Positions 30,697-38,453 of a stretch of 64,000 nt of DNA are shown here, in pieces. The DNA comes from Cryptosporangium phraense (GTDB taxonomy: Bacteria > Actinomycetota > Actinomycetes > Mycobacteriales > Cryptosporangiaceae), in assembly GCF_006912135.1 (NCBI RefSeq), contig NZ_VIRS01000015.1:124001-188000 (forward strand). The letters run 5' to 3'. How positions within the stretch are numbered: position 1 is the first letter of the stretch; each line of letters starts with the position of its first letter. A program made the position numbers and the translations under genes. Below the pieces are notes generated by a model, which saw only the letters and a program-made list of their open reading frames with translations, made no database searches and was not told the DNA's origin.

Positions 30697-31724
30697 GCCG
30701 AGGTACTCCTTCCGGAGGGGGTGGGAACCGCGCCGCGCCCGGCCGCCGCGGCGGCAGCCGGCGCGGGATCGGCCGGCGCGCCCGCGGCCGGGGTGGCGGC
30801 GGCCGGGGTGGGGCGGCCCTTGAGCTGCAGCATCTCCCGCGCTTCGGCGGGCGTCGCGATTTCCTTGCCGAGGTCTTCCACTACCGCACGGATCTTGCCG
30901 ACCTGTTCGGCGTTCGACCTGGCCAGACGGCCCTTGCCGATCCACAGGCTGTCTTCCAACCCCACCCGGACGTGCCCGCCCAGCCACGCGCTGTGGGTGC
31001 CGAACTGCATCTGGTCGCGGCCGGCCGCGAACGCCGAGAACTGGTAGTCGTCGCCGAACAGCTTGTCGGCGATCCGCACCATGTGCGCGAGGTTCTCGTG
31101 GTCGGCGCCGATCCCGCCGAGGATCCCGAACACCCCCTGGATCAGCAGCGGCGCCGGCGCCAGCCCGCGATCCACGAAGTAGGCCAGCGAGTAGAGGTGC
31201 CCGATGTCGTAGCACTCGTACTCGAACCGCGTGCCTTTCGCCCCCAGGGTGCGGAGCGTGTGCTCGATCCGGTCGAACGAGTTGATGAACGGGTGCGAGT
31301 ACGTGTTCAGGACGTACGGCTTCTCCCAGTCGTGCCGCCAGTCCTTCACCTTGTCGGCGATGCCGGAGTACACGAAGTTCATCGAGCCCATGTTCAGCGA
31401 CGCGATCTCGGGCTCGAACCGGATCGCCGCCGCGAGCCGCTCGTCCATCGACATCGCCGACGAGCCGCCGGTCGTGATGTTGATGACCGCGTCGGTCCGC
31501 TCCATGATCGGCGGCACGATCTCCTCGAACACCTCGGGCTCGAACGCCGGCCGCCCGTCCGGGTGCCGGGCGTGCAGGTGCACGATCGCCGACCCGGCCT
31601 CGACCGCCTCGACCGCCGCGGTCACCACCTCCGACGTCGAGAGCGGCAGGTACGGGCTCTGCGAGGGCACGTTCACCGAGCCGGTCACCGCCGTCGTGAT
31701 GATGACCTTCGATGCCCGGCGCAT
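30693..31724 (-). CDS. Beta-keto acid cleavage enzyme (BKACE, DUF849)
   Basis: 343 residues from ATG 31724. TIM-barrel enzyme that condenses a beta-keto acid with acetyl-CoA to give acetoacetate and a new acyl-CoA. Zinc site H49 and H51 (IVHLHARHPDG), the substrate region TTGGSSAMSMDERL, NMGSMNF, and GLEDSLWIGKGRLARSN are those of the family founded on 3-keto-5-aminohexanoate cleavage enzyme Kce. The last 35 or so residues are an Ala/Pro-rich extension not usual in the family. The start overlaps the upstream stop as TGATG. Confidence 0.9.
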   Translation of the reverse strand: MRRASKVIITTAVTGSVNVPSQSPYLPLSTSEVVTAAVEAVEAGSAIVHLHARHPDGRPAFEPEVFEEIVPPIMERTDAVINITTGGSSAMSMDERLAAAIRFEPEIASLNMGSMNFVYSGIADKVKDWRHDWEKPYVLNTYSHPFINSFDRIEHTLRTLGAKGTRFEYECYDIGHLYSLAYFVDRGLAPAPLLIQGVFGILGGIGADHENLAHMVRIADKLFGDDYQFSAFAAGRDQMQFGTHSAWLGGHVRVGLEDSLWIGKGRLARSNAEQVGKIRAVVEDLGKEIATPAEAREMLQLKGRPTPAAATPAAGAPADPAPAAAAAAGRGAVPTPSGRSTSA

Positions 31725-32635
31725 CAGGGCTTCTCTTCCAGGCCGAGCAGGTAGGCGGTGTTGTGGCAGATCATCTGCCGGACGTCGGCGGCCGCGATCC
31801 CCGAGTCGAGCAGCTGCTGGACGACGTACAGGTAGGCGTCGACCGGCAGCGGGTTGCCCTCCTGGCCGAGGTCGGAGTTGATCACGGTGTGCTCCGGCCC
31901 GACCTTGCGGATCCAGTCGACGAGTTGCGAGATCGGCCAGCCGACCGCGGCCACGTCGGGGTGGTACATCGCGAGGTCGTGTTCGACGAACACCCCGAGC
32001 GCGACCATCTCGTCGATGTCGGTCCCGGCGACGTTCACGATGTAGTCGGGGTGGTGCAGCAGCATGCGCCGGACGCCCTTGGCGTGGGCGACCTGGAAGA
32101 AGTCCTTCATCGCGGCCCCGTCGAGGTGCCCGCCGGTGAGCATGATCCCGGCGTCGGCGACGAGCTGTAACACGAGGTGGGTGTCCTCGGAGACGTCGCC
32201 GGACCCGTCGTAGATCGAGACTTCCTTCTCGTACAGCTCGCCGGCCGCGCTCGGGAAGCCGTCGCCGTGGCTGTGCGCGCAGATGTGCTGCTTGGCCGAG
32301 ACCGTCGGCCCCCAGACGCAACGCCCACCCATGTTGATCGCCAGCGCGGTCGCGGACGGGTTGATGCCCCCGACCTCGGAATTCAGCGCGACCCCGCCGA
32401 ACACCGGGGTCGGCGCCTGGTCGAGCAGCTTCTTCATCGCCAGCACGTCCATCACCGTGTTGTGGTGGTGGGACTTGACCAGGATCCCGCGCATGTTGAT
32501 CCGCGCGCCGTCGTGCGAGGCGTCCACGTGGTCGAACCGGCGGGGGAACGGGCTCGGGCCGGAGTGGCAGTGGAGGTCGACGGTGCCGTCCAGGACCTCG
32601 AGCAGGGCGGGCGTGACCTCCGGCGTCGTAACCAT
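31724..32635 (-). CDS. DUF6282 amidohydrolase-like protein
   Basis: 303 residues, first gene of the catabolic operon, with GGAGG before the ATG. Amidohydrolase/PHP-like barrel with many metal-type His and Asp: VDLHCHSGPSPF (HxH), KSHHHNTVMD, CAHSHGDGF, GGHLDGAAM, LLHHPDYIVNVAG, INSDLGQEGNPLP. The last two motifs are close to amidohydrolase strands six to eight. Reaction unknown; hydrolysis of an amide or lactone ring at the start of the route is a reasonable inference. It diverges from the ABC importer genes. Confidence 0.82.
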   Translation of the reverse strand: MVTTPEVTPALLEVLDGTVDLHCHSGPSPFPRRFDHVDASHDGARINMRGILVKSHHHNTVMDVLAMKKLLDQAPTPVFGGVALNSEVGGINPSATALAINMGGRCVWGPTVSAKQHICAHSHGDGFPSAAGELYEKEVSIYDGSGDVSEDTHLVLQLVADAGIMLTGGHLDGAAMKDFFQVAHAKGVRRMLLHHPDYIVNVAGTDIDEMVALGVFVEHDLAMYHPDVAAVGWPISQLVDWIRKVGPEHTVINSDLGQEGNPLPVDAYLYVVQQLLDSGIAAADVRQMICHNTAYLLGLEEKP

Positions 32636-32810
32636 CCGGGAACCTCCATTGTTCGGATGACGCAGTCCGCGTTCACCTTACGGACGGACCTCAGCATGGT
32701 CCACGAGCTCAGAGTTCGCAATGCGATCCTGGAGGTTGCATGTTGAACTTCCGCCTGCTTCACTAGCGGAACTTCAAACGCCGTTCACACCGCACGCAAG
32801 GAGGCGTGAG
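32636..32810. promoter_or_regulatory. Divergent promoter region with a probable IclR operator
   Basis: The 175 bases between the catabolic operon and the ABC importer hold an inverted repeat: GTTGAACTTCCGC (32742-32754) and GCGGAACTTCAA (32766-32777), an 11-base spacer and one mismatch. The inner TTCCGC-N11-GCGGAA is the size and shape of IclR-type operators. The IclR regulator is encoded downstream on the importer side. AAGGAGG precedes the first importer ATG. Confidence 0.65.
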
Positions 32811-33668
32811 ATGAGCAAGCGGCGCGTTCCGAGCCCGCAGTGGCTTCTCGTGCTACCGGCGCTCGCGCTGCTCACCGTGATCCTGCTCGTTCCCCTCGGC
32901 CGCAGCGTCGGGCGGAGCGTCGGGGCCCCGGTCTGGACGTTCGAGCACTACAAGGCGCTCTTCACCGACGGTGTCACGCTCACCGTGCTCGGCCGTACGG
33001 CCGCGACCGCCGCCATGGTCACGGTCATCGCACTTCTGCTCGGCTATCCCTACGCGTACGTGATGACCCGCGTCGGTCCCCGCCTGCGCGGCCTCCTCAT
33101 GGTGATCGTCCTCGTCCCGTTCTGGACGTCGGTCATGGCGCGAAACTTCGCGTGGATCCTCATCTTGCAACGAAACGGACCAGTTGACTCGTTCTTCCAG
33201 CTGTTCGGGCTGCACGTGGTCCTCTTCGAGTCCGTGTCCGGCGTCGTCGTGGCGATGAGCCAGGTGCTGCTGCCGTTCATGGTCCTGCCGCTGTTCAGCA
33301 CGTTGTCGAGCATCGACCGGCGGCTGCTGCTGGCCGCCCGGGGGCTCGGTTCGCATCCGGTGAAGGCGTTCTGGCGGATCTACTGGCCGCTGTCCCGGGG
33401 TGGCGTCGTCTCCGGCGTGATCCTCGTCTTCACGCTCAGCCTCGGCTTCTACGTCACGCCGGCGCTGCTCGGCTCGCCGCAGGAGTCTCTGGTCGCCCAG
33501 CTGCTCGGGCAGCGCACGACCCAACTGCTGGACTTCGAGGGCGCGAGCGCGCTGGGCATGCTCGTGCTGGTCGTGACGCTGGTGCTCGTCGCCTGGGCCA
33601 ACCGGGTGGGCGGGACGATCTCGGCGATCGGTGCGGTCGCCACGACCCGGACGGAGGGTCGGCGATGA
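32811..33668 (+). CDS. ABC transporter permease, PotB-like
   Basis: 285 residues from ATG 32811. Six membrane helices and the inner-membrane permease EAA loop LLAARGLGSHPVKAFWRIYW in the form typical of spermidine/putrescine PotB. Landmarks are WTFEHYKALFTD outside and VLVPFWTSVMARNFAWILIL. It forms the pore with the PotC-like permease; the two genes overlap as ATGA. The substrate is likely a small cationic or carboxylic compound fed to the divergent catabolic operon. Confidence 0.92.
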   Translation: MSKRRVPSPQWLLVLPALALLTVILLVPLGRSVGRSVGAPVWTFEHYKALFTDGVTLTVLGRTAATAAMVTVIALLLGYPYAYVMTRVGPRLRGLLMVIVLVPFWTSVMARNFAWILILQRNGPVDSFFQLFGLHVVLFESVSGVVVAMSQVLLPFMVLPLFSTLSSIDRRLLLAARGLGSHPVKAFWRIYWPLSRGGVVSGVILVFTLSLGFYVTPALLGSPQESLVAQLLGQRTTQLLDFEGASALGMLVLVVTLVLVAWANRVGGTISAIGAVATTRTEGRR

Positions 33669-34489
33669 CCGCGGTCCTGGAGAAGGCCCCCACCAGGAGG
33701 GAACGGGCCGTCGACGCCATCCCCTGGTGGCTGAAGCTGCTGGCCGGCGTCGTCGCGCTGTACTTCGTGCTGCCGACGCTGTTCGTCATCCCGATGAGCT
33801 TCTCCACCGCGACGACGTTCCAGTTCCCGCCGAAGGGCTTCTCGTTCCACCTCTACGAGAACTTCTTCACGAACCCGGTCTGGCTCGACGCGCTGCGCAA
33901 CTCGGTGGTCGTCGCGCTGCTGGCCTCGCTGCTGGCCACGGTCGTCGGCACGGCGGCCGCGCTGGGGCTGCACAACCTGCAGGGGCGGCTGGCCCGGTTC
34001 GCCCGGACGCTGCTGATGATCTCGATCGTCACCCCGGCGATCGTCATCGCGGTCGCGATCTACATCTCGTTCCTGCAGTGGCAACTGGTCGGGACGCTGG
34101 CCGGCTACGTCCTCGCGCACGCGGCGATCGGCGTCCCGTTCGTGCTGGTGTCGGTGTCGAGCGCGCTCGGCGGCTTCGACCCGAAGCTGCTCCGGGCGTC
34201 GGCCTCGCTGGGCGCGCCGCCGGTCCGGACGTTCCTCCGGGTCACCGCGCCGCTGATCAGCCGGGGAATCGTCACCGGCGCGGTGTTCGCGTTCGTGACG
34301 TCGTTCGACGAGGTCGTGATCGCGCTGTTCCTGCGCTCGCCGGCGCTCCAGACGCTGCCGGTGCAGATGTACAACAGCGTCACCGTCGAGATCGACCCCA
34401 CGATCGCCGCCTCGTCGAGCGTCGTGGTCACCGCGGTGACCGTCACCTGCCTCGTCCTGCAGTTCGTGGGAAGCCGACGGAAGAAGTGA
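33665..34489 (+). CDS. ABC transporter permease, PotC-like
   Basis: 274 residues with six membrane helices and the EAA loop LLRASASLGAPPVRTFLRVT, followed by PLISRGIVTGAVFAFVTSFD and EVVIALFLRS, a signature of PotC-type permeases. The N-terminal part (LLAGVVALYFVLPTLFVIPM) is normal. It pairs with the preceding permease (four-base overlap) and is followed after two bases by the ATPase. Confidence 0.92.
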   Translation: MTAVLEKAPTRRERAVDAIPWWLKLLAGVVALYFVLPTLFVIPMSFSTATTFQFPPKGFSFHLYENFFTNPVWLDALRNSVVVALLASLLATVVGTAAALGLHNLQGRLARFARTLLMISIVTPAIVIAVAIYISFLQWQLVGTLAGYVLAHAAIGVPFVLVSVSSALGGFDPKLLRASASLGAPPVRTFLRVTAPLISRGIVTGAVFAFVTSFDEVVIALFLRSPALQTLPVQMYNSVTVEIDPTIAASSSVVVTAVTVTCLVLQFVGSRRKK

Positions 34490-34491
34490 AC

Positions 34492-35619
34492 ATGCCTGCC
34501 ACCAAGATTCGCCCGGTCGCCCCGGAGAAGACGAACGCCGGCACCCGGATCCTGCTGACCGACGTCACCAAGGACTACGGGCTGGCGACGCCGGCCGTCG
34601 ACGGCGTCTCGCTCGCGATCGAACCGGGCGAGTTCATGACGCTGCTCGGCCCGAGCGGCTCCGGTAAGACGACGACGCTGAACCTGATCGCCGGGTTCGA
34701 GACGCTGACCAGCGGCACGATCGAGTTCGACGGCGCCGATGTCGGCGCGCTGCCGCCGCACAAGCGCAACCTCGGCATGCTCTTCCAGAACTACGCGCTG
34801 TTCCCGCACATGACCGTGGCCCAGAACGTCGCCTATCCGCTGAAGGAGCGGAAGCTCCCCAAGGCGCAGATCGCCACCCAGGTCGAAGAGGTCCTCGAGC
34901 TGGTGCAGCTGACCGGCCGGGACGACCACTACCCGGCCCAGCTCTCCGGCGGGCAGCAGCAGCGGGTGGCGCTGGCCCGGGCGATCGTGTTCGGCCCGAA
35001 CGCGCTGCTGCTGGACGAGCCGCTCGGGGCGCTGGACCGCAACCTCCGGGCGACCCTGCAGGCCGAGATCCACCGCATCCACCGCGAGGTCGGGACGACG
35101 TTCGTGTTCGTCACCCACGACCAAGAGGAGGCGATGAACCTCTCGGACCGGATCGCGCTGTTCAACAACGGACGGATCGAGCAGGTCGGGACGCCCGAGG
35201 CGCTGTACCAGTCGCCGGAGACGCTGTTCGCGGCCCGCTTCCTGGGCGACTCGAACGTCTTCGAGCTGGCCGAGGCGCCCACCGACAAGGTCGCCTGGGA
35301 AGACCACGTCTGGGCGATCGACCCGGCCACGGTCTCGGCCCGGGCGTCCGCCCCTGGGAACGCGGTCGCGCTCGTCGTCCGTCCGGAGGACGTCCACATC
35401 GGTCTGGACGGGACCGAGCCTCCGACCGGCACCAACGCGGTGACCGCCACCGTTCGCGACATCGAGTACCTGGGCTCCTACCGGATGGCCGTCCTCGCGA
35501 TCGGGCGCGGCGGAACCGTCGGGAAGGCCCGCCTCGGCTCCCGGGAGGGCGGGCTGGCCGAAGGCCAGCCGGTCGTCGCCTGGTGGCCGGTCGAACGTCA
35601 ACACCTCGTCGCTGTCTGA
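34492..35619 (+). CDS. ABC transporter ATP-binding protein, PotA-like
   Basis: 375 residues. Walker A GPSGSGKT (53-60), Q-loop LFQNYALFPHMTV, signature LSGGQQQRVALARA, Walker B LLLDEPLGALD, H-loop VFVTHDQEEA. The C-terminal TOBE domain (about 270-375, ALVVRPEDVHIGLDG, IEYLGSYRMAVLAIGRG) is the regulatory part of PotA/MalK-type ATPases. It drives import through the two permeases. The neighbouring SBP at 35645 gives the full BCAD set. Confidence 0.93.
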   Translation: MPATKIRPVAPEKTNAGTRILLTDVTKDYGLATPAVDGVSLAIEPGEFMTLLGPSGSGKTTTLNLIAGFETLTSGTIEFDGADVGALPPHKRNLGMLFQNYALFPHMTVAQNVAYPLKERKLPKAQIATQVEEVLELVQLTGRDDHYPAQLSGGQQQRVALARAIVFGPNALLLDEPLGALDRNLRATLQAEIHRIHREVGTTFVFVTHDQEEAMNLSDRIALFNNGRIEQVGTPEALYQSPETLFAARFLGDSNVFELAEAPTDKVAWEDHVWAIDPATVSARASAPGNAVALVVRPEDVHIGLDGTEPPTGTNAVTATVRDIEYLGSYRMAVLAIGRGGTVGKARLGSREGGLAEGQPVVAWWPVERQHLVAV

Positions 35620-35644
35620 CCCCCTCCCCCGAAAGAAGGCAACG

Positions 35645-36712
35645 ATGCCCAGAACCAGACGTGCTCTGGCCGTCCTCAGCGCGGCGGTCGCCGTCGCGCT
35701 GCTGGCCGGCTGCGGCGGCGGCTCGGCCGCCGAGAACGACCCCGACGGCAAGATCACGCTGACGTTCACCGCCTACGGCGGCGACGGCCAGAAGGCGATG
35801 ATCAGCTCCTACCAGAAGCCGTACTCGGCCGCCCACACCAACATCTCGTTCACCAACACCTCGCCCCCGGACCTCGCGCAGGTCAAGGCCCAGGTCCTGA
35901 GCAAGTCGGTGAAGTGGGACGTGGTCGCGGTCGCGCCGGCCGCGGCCACCCAGAACTGCGGGAAGCTGTTCGAGAAGCTCGACTTCTCCGACGTGAAGAA
36001 GGACGACCTGGTCCCCGGCGCGGTCGGCGAGTGCTACCTGGCGAACTGGATCAACGCGAACCCGATCGCCTACCGCACCGACGCGTACCCCGACCCGGCC
36101 AAGGCGCCGAAGACCGTCGCCGACTTCTTCGACCTGAAGAAGTTCCCGGGCAAGCGCGGGATGCTGACCAACCTGCAGAACGGCATCCTCGAGTACCCGC
36201 TGCTCGCCGACGGGGTCGCGCCCGACAAGCTGTACCCGCTGGACGTGCCCCGGGCGCTGAAGAAGCTCGACACGATCCGCTCGTCGACGACGTTCGCCCC
36301 CAACGTCGGTGCGCTGCAGCAGGCGGCGGGCGCGGGCCAGGTCGACATGTTCATCATGCCGGACTCGCGTCTCGTCCCCCTGATGAACTCGGGCACGAAG
36401 ATCACCGTCCTGTGGGACAAGACCGTCACCGCGCTGAACGCGTTCGCGGTCCCGAAGGGATCGCCGAACAAGGAGGCCGCCCGCAGGTTCATCGAGACCG
36501 TCGTGTCGCCGGAGGGCGTCAAGGCGATCTCCGAGGCGCTGGGGACGCAGCCGATCAACAAGACGGCGACGCTGAACCTGTCGGACAACGCGAAGAAGGT
36601 CGAGGTCGCGGGTCCGCAGAACACCGGGGTGGAAGTCCCGCAGGACGTCGACTGGTACGCGAAGAACTTCGACCAAGTGACCACGCAGCTGAACAACTGG
36701 CTCGTCGGTTAG
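35645..36712 (+). CDS. ABC transporter substrate-binding lipoprotein, PotD-like
   Basis: 355 residues. A lipoprotein signal peptide ends in the lipobox LLAGC (C23), so it is tethered outside the membrane. The body is a two-lobe type II binding protein of the PotD/PotF class: SSYQKPYSAAHTNISFTNTS, NPIAYRTDAYPDPAKAPKTV, MLTNLQNGILEYPLLADGV, VPKGSPNKEAARRFIETVVS. AGAAGG precedes the ATG. Its acidic binding pocket would reveal the substrate if modelled. Confidence 0.9.
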   Translation: MPRTRRALAVLSAAVAVALLAGCGGGSAAENDPDGKITLTFTAYGGDGQKAMISSYQKPYSAAHTNISFTNTSPPDLAQVKAQVLSKSVKWDVVAVAPAAATQNCGKLFEKLDFSDVKKDDLVPGAVGECYLANWINANPIAYRTDAYPDPAKAPKTVADFFDLKKFPGKRGMLTNLQNGILEYPLLADGVAPDKLYPLDVPRALKKLDTIRSSTTFAPNVGALQQAAGAGQVDMFIMPDSRLVPLMNSGTKITVLWDKTVTALNAFAVPKGSPNKEAARRFIETVVSPEGVKAISEALGTQPINKTATLNLSDNAKKVEVAGPQNTGVEVPQDVDWYAKNFDQVTTQLNNWLVG

Positions 36713-36730
36713 TCGTCTCTCGATGTGAAC

Positions 36731-36736
36731 TAGGAT
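36731..36736 (+). promoter_or_regulatory. Probable -10 box of a leaderless IclR transcript
   Basis: TAGGAT ends six bases before the IclR ATG at 36743, in a 30-base gap without a Shine-Dalgarno. The regulator can thus be made independently of the importer operon. Confidence 0.5.
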
Positions 36737-36742
36737 TCCTAC

Positions 36743-37492
36743 ATGGCGAACTCTGACCCGAGCGATGCCTCGACCTCCGACATCCAGGCGGTCGCCCGCG
36801 TTGGCCAGATCTGTGCACTGTTCGGCCCTCGGATCCCCGAATTGACGGCGGCGGACATCGCTGACCGCACCGGGCTGAACCGCACCACGGCCTACCGGTA
36901 CTGCGCGTCGATGGTGGCCGCCGGGATCCTCGAACGGGGAACCCGGCGGGGAGCCTTCGCGCTCGGGCCGCTGATGCTGGAACTGGGGGCACTCGCCCTC
37001 GGGCGTCAGCGGATCGTGGAGATCGCCCGTCCGCACCTGCAGAGGCTGAGGACCGCCGTCCGCATGACGGCGGTGCTCAGCGTCCAGGGTCCACAGGGGC
37101 CGGTGGCCACGCTGGTCGAGGAGGACACCAGCCGGATGGTCGTGGTGACGGTCCTGCCCGGCACCCGGCTGGACGCCGGGGCCGCGCAGACCCGGCTGTT
37201 CCTCGCCCACACCGACGGGTCCACGATGGAGCACCTGCTGGCCGGGCTCACCCCGGTGGAGCGGGCCCGGCTCGACGCCGAGGTCACGGCGGCCCGCCAG
37301 CAGGGCTTCGCCTACGTCCGGCCGGCCGGGGCGCCCAGCGTCGTGGCCGCGCCGGTCTTCGACGAGACCGGTATCGTCGCGACGGTGGCGATCCTGTCCC
37401 CGGGCGACATCCCCGATCTCTCCCCCGCGCTGGAGCAGCTGCAGGCCGCCGCGGGTGCGCTGAGCGCGGAACTGGGGGCTTCGATTGCCTGA
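36743..37492 (+). CDS. IclR-family transcriptional regulator
   Basis: 249 residues. N-terminal winged helix: ICALFGPRIPELTAADIADR, TGLNRTTAYRYCASMVAAGI, LERGTRRGAFALGPLMLELG. The C-terminal effector domain (about 80-245) has the IclR pocket pattern (VSVQGPQGPVATLVEEDTSR-like, TRLFLAHTDGSTMEHLLAG, PAGAPSVVAAPVFDETGIVA). It probably controls both arms of the cluster through the repeat at 32742-32777, with a pathway intermediate as effector. It is followed by the cyclase gene with an eight-base overlap. Confidence 0.9.
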   Translation: MANSDPSDASTSDIQAVARVGQICALFGPRIPELTAADIADRTGLNRTTAYRYCASMVAAGILERGTRRGAFALGPLMLELGALALGRQRIVEIARPHLQRLRTAVRMTAVLSVQGPQGPVATLVEEDTSRMVVVTVLPGTRLDAGAAQTRLFLAHTDGSTMEHLLAGLTPVERARLDAEVTAARQQGFAYVRPAGAPSVVAAPVFDETGIVATVAILSPGDIPDLSPALEQLQAAAGALSAELGASIA

Positions 37493-38450
37493 GCGGCCGG
37501 CGTTCGACGACCTGGCCGGCGCCCGGCCGCCGTACTCGTCCTGGGAGTACTTCGGCAACGACCGCGGGACGATCAACTTCCTGACGCCGGCCCGGGTGGC
37601 GGCGGCGGCCGCGCTGGTGCGCACCGGCGAGCAGTTCGGGCTCGACTACCCGGTGGGCGCGTTCGAGCCGTACCCGACCGGCACCCGCCCGCCGACCAGG
37701 CACCAGGTGTTCGCGAACAACGAGTTCCACCGGGACGACTGGCTCGACTCGTTCTACCTGCAGTCGACCACGCAGATCGACTCGCTGCGCCACATCGGGC
37801 ACCCGTCGCACGGGTTCTATGGCGGGCACTCCCCGGACGAGAGCACGCTCGGGATCCACAACTGGGCGGGCTCCGGCATCGCCGGGCGGGGTGTGCTGCT
37901 GGACGTGCCGCGGTACTTCGCGGCCCAGGGCCGCGACTACGACGTCGAGACGACGATCGCGTTCTCTCCGGACCTGCTCGACGAGATCGCCGCCTTCCAG
38001 GGCGTGGAGTGGCACGGCGGCGACCTGCTGCTGTTGCACACCGGCTGGACCGCGAACTTCCTGGCCAAGTCGCACGACGAGCGGGTGGAGTTCACCCGGC
38101 GCAACGCCGGGCCCGGGCTGGCCCAGCGGGAGTCGGTGCTCCGCTGGCTGTGGGATCACGAGATCGCGCTGACCGCGGCCGACAACCTCGCGCTGGAGGC
38201 CGACCCCGTGATCGAGTCGGACTTCTTCCTCGACGGGGCGGCCCCGCCGCCGAAGGGCGTCAACCACAACGGGATGCTGCACCGGCCGCTGATCGCGCTG
38301 CTCGGCATGGCGGTCGGCGAGATGTGGAAGCTGGACGCGCTGGCGTCCTCGTGCGCGGCCGACGGTCGCTACGACTTCTTCGTGACCGCCAAGCCGCTGA
38401 ACATCGTCGGCGGGGTCGGCTCCCCGGCCAACGCGATCGCCTTCAAATAA
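37485..38450 (+). CDS. Cyclase-family (kynurenine formamidase-like) metal hydrolase
   Basis: 321 residues from TTG 37485, inside the IclR end. Long-form cyclase/KynB-like fold. In the family HxGTHxDxPxH binds the metal; here the motif is STTQIDSLRHIGHPSH, so the first His and the GTH are changed but Asp and the last His stay. Later landmarks are GRGVLLDVPRYFA, GGDLLLLHTGWTANFL, GLAQRESVLRWLWDHE and NHNGMLHRPLIALLGM. These enzymes hydrolyse amides or lactones. It is the last gene of the importer arm and may act on the imported compound. Confidence 0.85.
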   Translation: MPERPAFDDLAGARPPYSSWEYFGNDRGTINFLTPARVAAAAALVRTGEQFGLDYPVGAFEPYPTGTRPPTRHQVFANNEFHRDDWLDSFYLQSTTQIDSLRHIGHPSHGFYGGHSPDESTLGIHNWAGSGIAGRGVLLDVPRYFAAQGRDYDVETTIAFSPDLLDEIAAFQGVEWHGGDLLLLHTGWTANFLAKSHDERVEFTRRNAGPGLAQRESVLRWLWDHEIALTAADNLALEADPVIESDFFLDGAAPPPKGVNHNGMLHRPLIALLGMAVGEMWKLDALASSCAADGRYDFFVTAKPLNIVGGVGSPANAIAFK

Positions 38451-38453
38451 CGG

